Below are positions 36,638-46,435 of a stretch of DNA of 64,000 nt, piece after piece. Positions within the stretch are counted from its first letter, which is position 1. Every line of letters starts with the position of its first letter. The notes beneath the pieces are model-generated. The model ran no database searches, was not told where the DNA came from, and worked only from the letters and a program-made list of their open reading frames with translations. The position numbers and the translations under genes were made by a program. This DNA is from Flavobacterium psychrophilum (GTDB taxonomy: Bacteria > Bacteroidota > Bacteroidia > Flavobacteriales > Flavobacteriaceae): contig CP012388.1 of assembly GCA_001708385.1 (NCBI GenBank), positions 3,410,001 to 3,474,000 on the forward strand, in the 5' to 3' direction.

Positions 36638-37139
36638 AATGAAGATTTTAAATTATACATCAGTGTCTTTCCTAAATCCCACATAAGTTTTTTCCAAAAG
36701 AAAAAAGGGAAAAAAAGAAAGCAAGTGTAATGCGGGAGACCAGCGCGGGCGGAGTGCTATAAGTCCCAAGGGGTGGCACCTACAGGTGCCATTATGCGCA
36801 TGCAGCCAAGTGGCCCCGCTAGCTTAGCTGCCCTTTTTAGCCCTTTTCTGGAGGAAATATTTTTTACTTAAAATAGTTAATCGGTTAAATTTTCAACGTT
36901 CCCGTAATATCCTACATGCTACCAAGTGAAAGCGTGGGATTAATGGGAGCAAGACATAATAGAAATTTGAAATAATTTTATGGTATTACCCATCTGAAGT
37001 GAAATATAACAGCTTTAACTTTTGGCTTGAAAATTGTTAGGAAATTCATAATATTATTATATTTAACATAATTAACAACCAATACAATAATGGCATCTCT
37101 AATTCACAGTTGCCATTACTCTCTTCAATAATTTAACTT
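36638..37139. other. Intergenic region with palindromes, between ssb and hamA
   Basis: This 502-base divergent region has no gene I can support. It contains the palindrome GGCACCT / AGGTGCC (36775-36790, loop AC), a small palindrome ATGCGCAT just after it, and a GC-rich part (36721-36840) unlike the AT-rich part beside hamA. The GC-rich part may be a control or replication site of the mobile element. Confidence 0.45.
37088..37118. promoter_or_regulatory. Inverted repeat before hamA
   Basis: TAATGGCA / TGCCATTA, a perfect 8-bp inverted repeat with a 15-base spacer, ends 21 bases before the hamA start. It could be an operator or a leader hairpin of the Hachiman operon. No regulator gene is adjacent. 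Confidence 0.5.
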
Positions 37140-38135
37140 ATGGCAACGCAAATCTCATGGGAGCATAAAATCCAGATCGACCCTTTGTGGGTAGACCGCC
37201 AACTGGATCATCATTTCCACGAACAGCAATTAAAAATTACGGTCAGGGGATACACGCCAAAAATATCTGGAACTAGTTTTTCATGCGACGACCTAGTTAC
37301 AGAACTGGGATTTATGGTTACAGATTACGTATTAAGCGAGGATAAAAAAACGCAGGTAAAGCAGGATCTTGAGCATAAATACGGCTCAGCGTTTGCGCAA
37401 AAGAACGCGGAGCGCCATTTTCAGAAAATCGCGCAACGTTTCTTCGGCAGGAAAGATCCCGAGAAGGACGGTAAATTTGGGGAACTTTTACTTTTTGCTA
37501 TTGTAGAGAGTATTTTAGGTAGTAAAATGGTAGCCCATAAAATTGTTAACCTGACCAATTATAAAGATCAGAGTAAAGGTGGGGACGGTGTATTTCTTGG
37601 AGATTACAATGTTAACGCAACACAGGCAGTACCAGCAATATTTATTGGTGAATCCAAGATCATGCAGGATTTCAGTACAGCTTTGGAAGATGCTTTAGAT
37701 TCACTGAACAGATTCCATGCGCCAGATGTACGTGCAGAATTCAATGCTACGGAGTTTATAGTGGCCCGAGATACTATGATGAACGACGAAGACTATCAGG
37801 AGATGTATGAGAGGCTTTCACCGGGGAGTGATCGTTATAGATCGCAGGTGATGGTACATCCCGTGCTCCTTATGTTTAATACTGCCCGCATCAACACTTT
37901 TGAAACAAAAAGCCTTACGCCTAAAGATCTTGAGGAAGCACTTAAGGCTTATATGCAAAAATACAAAAAACATTTTCTCGATGCTGTAGCGAAGAAGGTT
38001 GCGTCATATCCTGAAGTAGGTAAAGTATTTGTCGATTTCTTTATTTTTCCGTTTAATGATATTAGCAAATTCCGTAATGCTATGTATTATAATATACATG
38101 GGGTCTCATATCAAAAAGTAACAGATGAGGAATAA
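37140..38135 (+). CDS. hamA: Hachiman system nuclease HamA (DUF1837)
   Basis: The 331-residue DUF1837 protein carries the restriction-nuclease-like core of HamA: GKFGELLLFAIVES at 111-124, D149 in KGGDGVF, and E171-x-K173 in FIGESKI, the ExK pair needed for DNA cutting in studied HamA proteins. In Hachiman, HamA is held inactive by the helicase HamB and degrades DNA once phage-induced DNA ends or damage are sensed, which stops the infected cell. The start of hamB lies 11 bases inside this gene, so the two are translated together, as in known systems. Confidence 0.9.
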   Translation: MATQISWEHKIQIDPLWVDRQLDHHFHEQQLKITVRGYTPKISGTSFSCDDLVTELGFMVTDYVLSEDKKTQVKQDLEHKYGSAFAQKNAERHFQKIAQRFFGRKDPEKDGKFGELLLFAIVESILGSKMVAHKIVNLTNYKDQSKGGDGVFLGDYNVNATQAVPAIFIGESKIMQDFSTALEDALDSLNRFHAPDVRAEFNATEFIVARDTMMNDEDYQEMYERLSPGSDRYRSQVMVHPVLLMFNTARINTFETKSLTPKDLEEALKAYMQKYKKHFLDAVAKKVASYPEVGKVFVDFFIFPFNDISKFRNAMYYNIHGVSYQKVTDEE

Positions 38136-40788
38136 TTTTGAAGCGGTTTATAGTGATGTCGTCCTTAATTCAGTGATCAATAATTTGTTGATTAATCTCT
38201 TTACACAAAATGTTGACAATGTAAAGCGCATAGCTATTGAAGATACTTCCCTGCGCAAAGCGGTATGGACGGCATCAATACTGGGTAACAGTACTAGTTT
38301 TATTCACAAGCAAAAAGTGCAGCAGCTTGCTTCTCTTTTACACCTTAACTATCCTGAGCGTTTAGAAATAGCGAAAATATGCTATATCCTTTTTTCACGA
38401 GTAGGGAACCTTACGGCAACTCGGTTTTTGAATGCACTTTTTGCTGAACATTCCTTAAATCCTGAGGAGCAGGTTTCGCATTTCTCTGAAGATGTGCTTT
38501 TGGAGCAGGAACTGACTAGGAAAAGGCAACAAAATATGCTGTACATTGAAGGAAAATCTTATTTAACGACAGATTTTCAACGAGAGTTATGGGAAAGCTT
38601 GGTTCATGAGGATAGCATCTCTGTTTCTGCTCCCACATCATCAGGAAAATCGTTTATCCTCAAGAAGTATATTGAACACCAATTTAGCGTCTATGATAAA
38701 TATACCGTACTTTATATTGTACCTTCCCGTGCCCTTATAAACCAGGTTAGTGAAGAGTTCCGTGTTGATCTTAATGATGTTGAAATTAGGACCGCATTCA
38801 TTTCAGACATCGAAAGGTTAAATAATAAGATTATCTATGTACTCACTCCGGAGAGGGCTATAAAGATTGTGAACCTTAATGAACGGATTATAGAGCCTAA
38901 TATTATTTTTATTGATGAAATTCAAGGTGTGGAGGACGAGCAAGGGAGAGGAAACTTATTCGAATATGTATACAGTGAACTTGCTAAGCAATTTCCAGCA
39001 AGTAAAATCATCACAGCAGGCCCTAACATCCGTAATCCGGATAACCTTTTCAAAGAACTTTTTAATAAACATGGAGAAGTGTCACAGAGTGAGCTCTCCC
39101 CGGTGTTTCAGTTAAAAACAGTTGTAAACCTTACTGACAGCAACATTGATTTTAGAATTTACGGAAGTAATCATACGTATAATACTATCACAAAACAGCC
39201 TGAGTACGCTAAAAATCTGAAAAAGTTGTACGAAGATAACAGGGGCGTCGGACTTTCAGTATTAATTAAAGAGGTCATCAACAACCCGGAAGAGAACAAT
39301 ATTGTTTATTCTTCCCGCAGTGACTATGCAGAAGGCTGGGCTCTCAAATATGCCCAATCATTGCCTATTATTGAGCTACCGCAGGAAATTAAAGATTTGA
39401 TAGAATATTTGAAGGAAGATGTGCATCCACGTTACCTTTTGATTCAGTGTCTTGAAAAAAGGGTTGCTTTTCACCATGGTAAACTTTCTGAACTCGCCCG
39501 AAAAGAAATTGAAGTCCTATTCCAAAACGGACATATAAAAACGATTTTTTGTACTTCAACCTTACTGGAGGGAGTGAATATGCCAGCAAATAACCTTTTT
39601 ATATTAAAGCCAGAGAAAAACAGGCTAAGTCTTTCAAGTTTTGAATTTGGGAACTTAATTGGACGTGCGGGACGAATAAAAGATTCGCTCTATGGAACTA
39701 TTTTCTGTATCACTGTAGATAATGAAAGGTGGGCCGAAGAATATTACCTTAGTGATTATTCAAAGGAAGTAGAAACCAGTAGTACGAAAACCTTACGTGA
39801 GGTTAGTGTTAGCGATTTTAGCAAACCATTACATGAGATTGAAGATAGTCGTACCCGTAACCTATTAATAAGCCTTCGACATAAATATCTGAAAGGTGAG
39901 CTAAGCCTGGAAGAATTTCTTAAGAAAAAAGGTTTCAGTGAAGATGCTATACTGGGTATAGAGCAGGAAGTCATTGCAGGACTCAATACAATATCTATAC
40001 CTTATGAAGTGGTAAAACTTAACCCTACGATAGACCCAGTCCTTCAAAATGAACTCTATGAGCGAATTAAAAATGATGGCACATCAGCGTGGGTTATACA
40101 TAACAGCAGTCGTTTTTTTGATGGCTACAGGCGGGATGTTGCGGCCAATTTACCTTACGAGCAGAATAGCTTTTACTGGCAGCTGGACTCACTTATACAT
40201 AGACTTAATGAAATCTTTAAAATCACCGATGAACTTTATGCAAGAGATAGATTCCGGATAAGCGAATCAACAATGTGCCAAAATAGCGTAAACTGGATCA
40301 ATGGAAGAAGTATGGGTGAGCTTATTAATAACAGGATTAATTTTCTTGCTTATGATGATCGGGTTAAAGAAGAATACCGCATTGATCCAAATAAGGATAG
40401 CGCAATCAATAAAGTAATCCGTGAAGTCATTAATATAAATTCAAAAGCTATTACATATTCGCTATTGAAATATATCAAATTACTAGTAGACATCCTAGAT
40501 TCAATGATGACTGAGGAACAGAAGAATAACTATAAGTCAACTTTTGCGTTACCCACCCATCTTGAAATGGGAACTAAAGACCCTGTAGTTATACAATTAA
40601 TTACCAGTGGTATGCCTCGGAGTATAGCGCTGAAAGTTTTTGATAGTTTCAGTAAGACGGATGCATTCAAAGTGCACAAAATGGACGTTATCCTATGGCT
40701 TTCGACAAAAGACTCTATTGAAGGATTACGGCCTATCTACAACAAATATTTATGGCGGCAAAAGTATTTAAGAGTTAATAAACAGTGA
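38125..40788 (+). CDS. hamB: Hachiman system helicase HamB
   Basis: This 887-residue superfamily 2 helicase has Walker A SAPTSSGKS at 168-176, motif II IDEIQ near 265-270, motif V CTSTLLEGVNMPA around 477, and motif VI LIGRAGRIKD around 510. The arrangement is that of Ski2-like DNA helicases, as reported for HamB. HamB loads on DNA ends and releases the nuclease HamA when it meets damaged or invading DNA. The N-terminal 140 residues precede the helicase core and are helical. A 9-bp hairpin follows 65 bases downstream. Confidence 0.9.
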   Translation: MRNNFEAVYSDVVLNSVINNLLINLFTQNVDNVKRIAIEDTSLRKAVWTASILGNSTSFIHKQKVQQLASLLHLNYPERLEIAKICYILFSRVGNLTATRFLNALFAEHSLNPEEQVSHFSEDVLLEQELTRKRQQNMLYIEGKSYLTTDFQRELWESLVHEDSISVSAPTSSGKSFILKKYIEHQFSVYDKYTVLYIVPSRALINQVSEEFRVDLNDVEIRTAFISDIERLNNKIIYVLTPERAIKIVNLNERIIEPNIIFIDEIQGVEDEQGRGNLFEYVYSELAKQFPASKIITAGPNIRNPDNLFKELFNKHGEVSQSELSPVFQLKTVVNLTDSNIDFRIYGSNHTYNTITKQPEYAKNLKKLYEDNRGVGLSVLIKEVINNPEENNIVYSSRSDYAEGWALKYAQSLPIIELPQEIKDLIEYLKEDVHPRYLLIQCLEKRVAFHHGKLSELARKEIEVLFQNGHIKTIFCTSTLLEGVNMPANNLFILKPEKNRLSLSSFEFGNLIGRAGRIKDSLYGTIFCITVDNERWAEEYYLSDYSKEVETSSTKTLREVSVSDFSKPLHEIEDSRTRNLLISLRHKYLKGELSLEEFLKKKGFSEDAILGIEQEVIAGLNTISIPYEVVKLNPTIDPVLQNELYERIKNDGTSAWVIHNSSRFFDGYRRDVAANLPYEQNSFYWQLDSLIHRLNEIFKITDELYARDRFRISESTMCQNSVNWINGRSMGELINNRINFLAYDDRVKEEYRIDPNKDSAINKVIREVININSKAITYSLLKYIKLLVDILDSMMTEEQKNNYKSTFALPTHLEMGTKDPVVIQLITSGMPRSIALKVFDSFSKTDAFKVHKMDVILWLSTKDSIEGLRPIYNKYLWRQKYLRVNKQ

Positions 40789-40853
40789 ATTAAGACCAAC
40801 TCATAGTATTTTAGTGTTATAGATTTTATTTTAATTGAACTGAACAAGTAGTT

Positions 40854-40875
40854 AAATACCTATAGTTAGGTATTT
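40854..40875 (+). terminator. Hairpin after hamB
   Basis: AAATACCTA / TAGGTATTT with loop TAGT is a perfect 9-bp stem. The stem's own T-rich 3' side gives a weak U tract. It probably ends the Hachiman transcript. Confidence 0.5.
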
Positions 40876-40996
40876 TAGGTTAAATGTAGAAATAATAGAT
40901 TTGTTAAATTTTTTAAAAAAATCGTTTACAGTTGCAGTCTTCTATAGCATGACTATCAACAAGAATTATTTTATAATCACCTAATTATACTATATA

Positions 40997-41848
40997 ATGA
41001 CAAATGTAAAAATGCGCGTTTGGGACGTTAAACACGGTAACGCTATTTATCTTCGAACCCCGAACAACAAACATCTTGTATATGACCTCGGCCGTGGCGA
41101 CTATTCTGAGAACAGTGATGATAGAAGTCCCCTAGAGACATTGTATGACCATTATGGAGTAAGGACGATTAATTACCTAATGATTACGCATCCCCATCGT
41201 GATCATATCGATGATATTTTAAACCTAGACAAGTTTAAGGTGATCAGTATGCATAAACCTTCACTTACTAAAGATGAAGTAGTGCTTAATTATCGAAAGG
41301 GAGACAATCCAAAATATGATAAGTATTTTGAGTTAGATGATCTTTTCTCGGTTCCATCTGGACCAAGTACAACTATTTCCAATCCTGAAAACTTTGGGGG
41401 TTTAAATGTTAAGGTGTTTTCTACCCCCAGCCTGATAGGTAATCTCAATAATAAAAGTTTGTTGAGTGTAATCGAATATGAAAGTATTAAAGTGATCATC
41501 CCTGGAGATAATGAGTTTGATTCACTGGATTTACTGATGAAGAGGAATGAATTTAAAGCAGCAATAGAAGATTGTGATATCCTCATAGCACCGCATCATG
41601 GTCGTGAATCAGCCTATCACAAAGATTTTGTAAAGCTTGCAAATCCATTATTAACAATTGTCTCCGACGGATCCCTATGTGATACCAGCGCTAATCACAG
41701 GTATTCTTCGGTATCGAGAGGCTGGACCGTTCATAAAAATGGTGTTAAAACCGAGCGTAAGATGTTAACAACAAATTCAGATGGGGAGGTTTACATTGAC
41801 TTCGGTCGCAATGAGGAAGGCTTATTTTTACAGGTAGTAATTAAATAA
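40997..41848 (+). CDS. MBL-fold hydrolase, ComEC/Rec2-like
   Basis: The 283-residue metallo-beta-lactamase-fold protein has the metal motif H65-P-H67-R-D69-H70 in MITHPHRDHID, then IPGDNEFDS (metal-bridging Asp) and IAPHHGRESAY (a later His). The opening MRVWDVKHGNAIYLRTPN resembles the soluble ComEC-type hydrolase domains that act on nucleic acids or nucleotides. It is followed after 7 bases by a patatin-like gene, so the two form a unit. Directly after Hachiman in a mobile region, the pair may be a defence module, with this enzyme acting on a nucleotide or nucleic acid; that is an inference. Confidence 0.82.
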   Translation: MTNVKMRVWDVKHGNAIYLRTPNNKHLVYDLGRGDYSENSDDRSPLETLYDHYGVRTINYLMITHPHRDHIDDILNLDKFKVISMHKPSLTKDEVVLNYRKGDNPKYDKYFELDDLFSVPSGPSTTISNPENFGGLNVKVFSTPSLIGNLNNKSLLSVIEYESIKVIIPGDNEFDSLDLLMKRNEFKAAIEDCDILIAPHHGRESAYHKDFVKLANPLLTIVSDGSLCDTSANHRYSSVSRGWTVHKNGVKTERKMLTTNSDGEVYIDFGRNEEGLFLQVVIK

Positions 41849-41855
41849 ATTTAAA

Positions 41856-43151
41856 GTGGTCAGAGATAAACGATTTGGGGTAGCTCTGTCCGGTGGGGGC
41901 TACCGGGCTGCGGGTTTTCACATTGGAACCTTAAAAAAGTTAAATGACTTGGGGCTATTAAACAAGATTGATGTTTTATCCACTATTTCGGGAGGGTCAA
42001 TTACAGGCGCGGCTTATTGTTTACACAACGGAACCTTTGAAGAATTTGAAAAGAAGATGTTAGATAGTCTAAGCCAAAAAAGTGTTGTTGGCTACGTATT
42101 GAAATCAAGGCGGTTTTTAGCAGGTGCGATACCATTAGCTCTTTTATTAATTGCACCTTTTATACTGGCTTTTACATCGTGGTCCGCTTATGCGTTACTT
42201 CCTTTAATACTGCTCATATTTATGATTGTACGATACCAATTTAAGTTCCTGCCGCTGAGTAAGATTATCGAAAAAGCGTATGATGCTTTTTTTTTCAAAA
42301 ATGCGACTCTCACGCAATTATGTAATACCCCTGAAATTGCTATAAACGCTACCAACACAGAAACAGTGAGACACTTTACTTTTTCAGCGCGAAAAATGGA
42401 AGATACTGCATATGCATATTATAATCCGCCTGTTCTATTTTTTCATAATGATTTTCCAGTAAGCCGCGCAGTAATGGCATCCACTTGTGTACCATTTGCT
42501 TTTACACCAATATCTATTGAGAAAAAGTACTATAAAGATAAAAGTTTATATGGAACTGTAGATCCTAAGTTGATTGATGGAGGTGTTTACGATAATCAAG
42601 GTATACATAAGTTAACGCAAGGCAACAGCTCCTATGCCTGCCAGATTGTGTTGGTTAGTGATGCGGGAAACAAATTACCTTTCCAAAAAGCGTATAATAA
42701 CACATTTACTTTACTGTTACGGACTGTAGAGGCTTTTATGCATCGGATTAAAAACTTCCAGATGATGCAGAGTATTTTCAGCACGAACCATGGCAGGGAG
42801 ATAGCCTATTTATCTTTAGGGTGGGATATCGACCAGTGCGTTAATAGCTTTTTTAGTAATTTGGTTGCTGGTAATGTACAAAAGGAAACTATCGCTGCCC
42901 ATGACTTAAATAGTGAATGGATTGACAACCCTAAAAATTATAAAAGTAAGATAATAGAGCACCTCAATGAGCGCGTTAGGGCTAAATTTATTGAAGAAGG
43001 CTGCGTTAATGGTAAAAGACTAGAGGACATACGTAAAATTGGTACAAATCTTACGCCGATCAAGTTGTCTTTATTGGAAGATATGATATTGCATTCCTCT
43101 GCTATGACTGAATTACAATTGCGTCTTTATTGCCCTTCATTATTCAAGTAA
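41856..43151 (+). CDS. Patatin-like phospholipase with membrane hairpin
   Basis: The 431-residue protein starts at GTG 41856, 7 bases after the MBL gene. Patatin landmarks: the glycine-rich oxyanion loop SGGGYRAAG at 12-20, the nucleophile S48 in TISGGSITG, and the dyad acid D241 in LIDGGVYDN. Residues about 85-125 hold two hydrophobic membrane segments between the nucleophile and the acid, unusual for a minimal patatin. Patatin effectors (for instance CapV in CBASS) destroy membrane lipids to kill infected cells. No cyclase or sensor other than the MBL protein is present. It converges with mobC. Confidence 0.85.
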   Translation: MVRDKRFGVALSGGGYRAAGFHIGTLKKLNDLGLLNKIDVLSTISGGSITGAAYCLHNGTFEEFEKKMLDSLSQKSVVGYVLKSRRFLAGAIPLALLLIAPFILAFTSWSAYALLPLILLIFMIVRYQFKFLPLSKIIEKAYDAFFFKNATLTQLCNTPEIAINATNTETVRHFTFSARKMEDTAYAYYNPPVLFFHNDFPVSRAVMASTCVPFAFTPISIEKKYYKDKSLYGTVDPKLIDGGVYDNQGIHKLTQGNSSYACQIVLVSDAGNKLPFQKAYNNTFTLLLRTVEAFMHRIKNFQMMQSIFSTNHGREIAYLSLGWDIDQCVNSFFSNLVAGNVQKETIAAHDLNSEWIDNPKNYKSKIIEHLNERVRAKFIEEGCVNGKRLEDIRKIGTNLTPIKLSLLEDMILHSSAMTELQLRLYCPSLFK

Positions 43152-43157
43152 ATAATA

Positions 43158-45140
43158 TTATTTCCTTACAATAAGATAATTAAGTGATGGATCATCCAAA
43201 AGCCGTTGCATTTCACTGTTTATAATCTCGCGTATATCTTGCTTGATCTGCAGGTAATTCTGTTGTATTTGCTCTTGCGATATCTTGCGTACCGCTTCAA
43301 TCTGTTTATAATTTTCTTCTTCAGCTTTTAGCGCTTCATGGTCATTTTGTATCCTGCAATGAAAAGCCTTTAGTTCAATTGGCGAGGCAGGTTCATCGGC
43401 TACGATACCAACAAATTCTCCTGAACTTAAGGTGGCAATTCGCGAAGGTGGCAGCGCCGAGTCCAACTGCCTGGAGTGACTGACTGATGTATCGTTACTA
43501 TTGATGGAAAGACTTCGTCGTTTTTGCATTATTTTACCAAAGCGTTCCGATAACTGTTTTGCGGAATCGCCGTTTACCTGTCCCGATATTATATTACCGG
43601 TAATGTTTACAATAACATCTGCCTGCTCACGGCCATAATCTTTACGGAGCTGGCTAAAGTCTTGTATCCCCAGACAGGTAGCTACTTTATTGGAGCGTGC
43701 TGTGGCAATTAAGCTATCCATATTGTTAAGGTAAAGTGTTGGGAATTCATCAAAGACCAGGCTGCTTTTCAGGCGGTCTTTTTTGTTGACTAGTTTTACC
43801 AGACGGGTCACATATAGGGACAATACAGCGCCATATATTTGTATTTTCTGAGGGTTGTTTCCCATACACACTACTTTGGGCTCTTCAGGGTTGTTTATAT
43901 CAAGGGTAAAGTCATTGCCTGAAAGCACATAATACAATTGTGGTGAGGACAGCCGCGCCATGGCGACTTTTGCAGAGGCAATTTGTCCCTCTAATTGCTC
44001 CATAACATCGTTCAAGTAGGCGTTAACGAAGGGGTTGATAAGTACCTCGATTTCCTTTTCGGTGCGCAGCAGCGTAAAGAGGTCATTATAATCCGCCTGC
44101 ATGAGTTCGATAACATGCGGCAGGGTGCAAAATTCACCATCCCTGTATTTCTTTAAATACCAAATGATAGCCGTTACAAAGTTGATGGGCGATTCCACAA
44201 AGAAATCCCCCTGTTTTTTAATCCATTCGCGATTGAGCCCCATGAGAATGGTGCGGGCTGATTCCGAGGCATCGGTAATGTCAGTCATTGCGGAAGGTTC
44301 CAACGGATTGCAACGGTGTGTACTGGTGAGGTCGTCAAAGTTTATAAGGTAAAATTTGCATTCCGCCTTATAGCGATGGCGGTTTTTTAGCCAGGCATTA
44401 TAGGCGATGCGTGAGAGGTCGTCAAACTTAAAGTCGTATACGAACATAGTGAATCCTTTAGCAAGGTGCTGTGTGATGACATGGCGGATCACAAAATAGC
44501 TTTTACCGGCACCAGGGGTTCCGGGTACCAATATGCCACGAAAGGGATTGATAATATTTATGTAGGATTGCTTTGTTTTCTTTCCCAGTTGGTACTCTGC
44601 CGGAAGGTTGACGGAATATTCGTTTTCGAGCAGCCGTTCCTCCTGTGGAAATGTTTCATTTTCACGATTGAACACATCACGGTCATCCAAGCCGTCTTTT
44701 ATTATTCTGCTAAGCCATACCCCCCCGGTAACCATGAGAAGATATCCGGTGCTTGTGATCCCGATATAAAAGATAGCCAGAACGTTCAAGCTGTTAATAA
44801 TGCCAAATAAAAAGTAACCTGAAAAGAATAACAGTAGCCCCGCAAATATATACTTAAGCGCACGGGGGTAGCGCATCTTTTGATTCTTTCGCCCCTTTAC
44901 ACCCAATAGGGAAATCGCAAGGAAAACTAGGCTGGCTATTTTGGCATATATAAAATGCCTGAAGAGACCAGTTTCCGCTATGTGTCCCAAAATTCGGTCC
45001 GAAAAGCTGCTATAGATGTTTAGTTTGTAAAAAAACAAGTAACAGCTGTGGTAATAGTGCAGCGCCAGCAGTGTGATGCTTATTAGCCTTGAGAGGTCTG
45101 CTATTTTTCGCAGTGCCTGCTCGTTTTCTCCTGTTCCCAT
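43158..45140 (-). CDS. mobC: Type IV coupling protein (TraG/TraD family)
   Basis: The 660-residue conjugation coupling protein has about four N-terminal membrane segments in residues 20-155, Walker A VPGTPGAGKSYF near 205-212, and Walker B SLVFDEFPTLYLNN around 455. Later GEFVGIVADEP is typical of the Bacteroidota group often named MobC in CTnDOT-like elements. It links the relaxase-DNA complex to the secretion channel and pumps DNA with ATP. It lies 26 bases after the relaxase gene. No other conjugation channel genes are in the window, so the element is mobilizable or the rest is elsewhere. Confidence 0.9.
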   Translation of the reverse strand: MGTGENEQALRKIADLSRLISITLLALHYYHSCYLFFYKLNIYSSFSDRILGHIAETGLFRHFIYAKIASLVFLAISLLGVKGRKNQKMRYPRALKYIFAGLLLFFSGYFLFGIINSLNVLAIFYIGITSTGYLLMVTGGVWLSRIIKDGLDDRDVFNRENETFPQEERLLENEYSVNLPAEYQLGKKTKQSYINIINPFRGILVPGTPGAGKSYFVIRHVITQHLAKGFTMFVYDFKFDDLSRIAYNAWLKNRHRYKAECKFYLINFDDLTSTHRCNPLEPSAMTDITDASESARTILMGLNREWIKKQGDFFVESPINFVTAIIWYLKKYRDGEFCTLPHVIELMQADYNDLFTLLRTEKEIEVLINPFVNAYLNDVMEQLEGQIASAKVAMARLSSPQLYYVLSGNDFTLDINNPEEPKVVCMGNNPQKIQIYGAVLSLYVTRLVKLVNKKDRLKSSLVFDEFPTLYLNNMDSLIATARSNKVATCLGIQDFSQLRKDYGREQADVIVNITGNIISGQVNGDSAKQLSERFGKIMQKRRSLSINSNDTSVSHSRQLDSALPPSRIATLSSGEFVGIVADEPASPIELKAFHCRIQNDHEALKAEEENYKQIEAVRKISQEQIQQNYLQIKQDIREIINSEMQRLLDDPSLNYLIVRK

Positions 45141-45166
45141 ATCAAAAAATTTAAGTTCGTAATTTA

Positions 45167-46435
45167 TTATTGGCCTCCTTTTCTTTTCTTCTTTTTCTTT
45201 TTTTTCCCCACTGGTTTTCCTTGGTGATCGGTGGTGTATTCAGTAGTCAAAAGTGCCTCCAATGGGCTGGTCTGATCTGTTAAGCCATTTGTAGTATTTG
45301 CCGGTGCATCTGCGCTAGTGTGATGCTTCGGTATAATAGATGCCGAGGGTTGCTGACCCGGGGCAGTTTCCCGCAGGCTTTTCGTAAGGCGTTCTGATAA
45401 ACCTTTTGCACTGTATGGCTTTCCTAAGGTGCTACCATTAATACTGCAACGCTCCCGGTGATCTACGAAGGTCAGCCCATATACCTGTCCGGTGGTGGCC
45501 TTCCGCATCACAAGGTCAATGCCGGATTGTTTCAGTATAGCTTGCAAGGCAGTAAGCGACTGTGGTTTATGCATTACGATCGCTTTGTCAACAGCCAGGC
45601 GTATAACGGCACTGGACTTAGCCTGGGAAATTTTATTGGCGGTAAAGTGTTTTTCGAGTGCTTTTAATGTCGCAGGAAAGGAAAAATCACTGGCCTTAAT
45701 CGGTATCCCTACTGGCATTGCCTGAGCGTTTATTGCCCGATATAAAAGTCCTTCGCCAATAAAGGTGCGTGAGGTCACCTTGCCCCGGTCAGCGGTAATG
45801 TTGTACAATTCCAGGATTGCATTGAGCTCACCAAGTGTAGTATAGCTGTATTTAGATATCGCAAATTGCAATACATTCGACATTGCTTTCTTGGCCGGTG
45901 CTTTGCCGTAGCTTACTCTACCAATTGCAACGGCCTCTGGTTCGTACTGCTTAACCTGGCTTTGCTTTTCAGCCGGGGTAAGTCCAAAGGTTTTCTCTAT
46001 ATTTTTTCGTGCCGCTTCTGATTGGTTTTTACCCATATTATGCATGTCAATGCGGCTACCATCAGTACGTATCTTAAGGCTTACGATATGTATGTGTGGA
46101 TGCCCGGCATCCATATGACGGTATGCCATCCACGGCTGGCTCCCAAAACCTATCTCCTGCATATAGGCTGCGGCAATGTCCAGAAGGCGTGCGTCGGATA
46201 GCTTGTCCTCAGTCGGTGGGAAATTTAGTGAGATATGTACGCCGGGGTGTGCTACACGGGGATTAAGGCTTGCCATGCGTTGAAGGTAATTTAGCTTGGA
46301 CATAAGCCCAACTTTATTGGCAGGGAAGGGACAATTTTTTTCGCCAATTACACGCGCTGCGCCCAGCGTTATTTTTTGCTCATTATAGCGTAAAATACGG
46401 CTTATCGAATGTGAAGCTTTTATGACTGCAACCAT
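45167..46435 (-). CDS. mobB: Relaxase/mobilization nuclease
   Basis: The 422-residue relaxase of the MobA/VirD2 type has the metal-binding motif YRHMDAGHPHIHIVSLKI around residues 106-123, which holds the H-x-H-x-H triad. The catalytic Tyr is probably the one in LNYLQRMAS near residue 50. It nicks oriT and stays covalently bound to the 5' end. The C-terminus is a low-complexity run of Lys with GGQ. Its start overlaps mobA by 16 bases. In Bacteroidota elements this gene is called mobB. Confidence 0.9.
   Translation of the reverse strand: MVAVIKASHSISRILRYNEQKITLGAARVIGEKNCPFPANKVGLMSKLNYLQRMASLNPRVAHPGVHISLNFPPTEDKLSDARLLDIAAAYMQEIGFGSQPWMAYRHMDAGHPHIHIVSLKIRTDGSRIDMHNMGKNQSEAARKNIEKTFGLTPAEKQSQVKQYEPEAVAIGRVSYGKAPAKKAMSNVLQFAISKYSYTTLGELNAILELYNITADRGKVTSRTFIGEGLLYRAINAQAMPVGIPIKASDFSFPATLKALEKHFTANKISQAKSSAVIRLAVDKAIVMHKPQSLTALQAILKQSGIDLVMRKATTGQVYGLTFVDHRERCSINGSTLGKPYSAKGLSERLTKSLRETAPGQQPSASIIPKHHTSADAPANTTNGLTDQTSPLEALLTTEYTTDHQGKPVGKKKKKKKRKGGQ

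Noticed and set aside
40997..43151. CBASS operon
   Set aside because: The patatin lacks a neighbouring CD-NTase cyclase; the partner is an MBL-fold protein.
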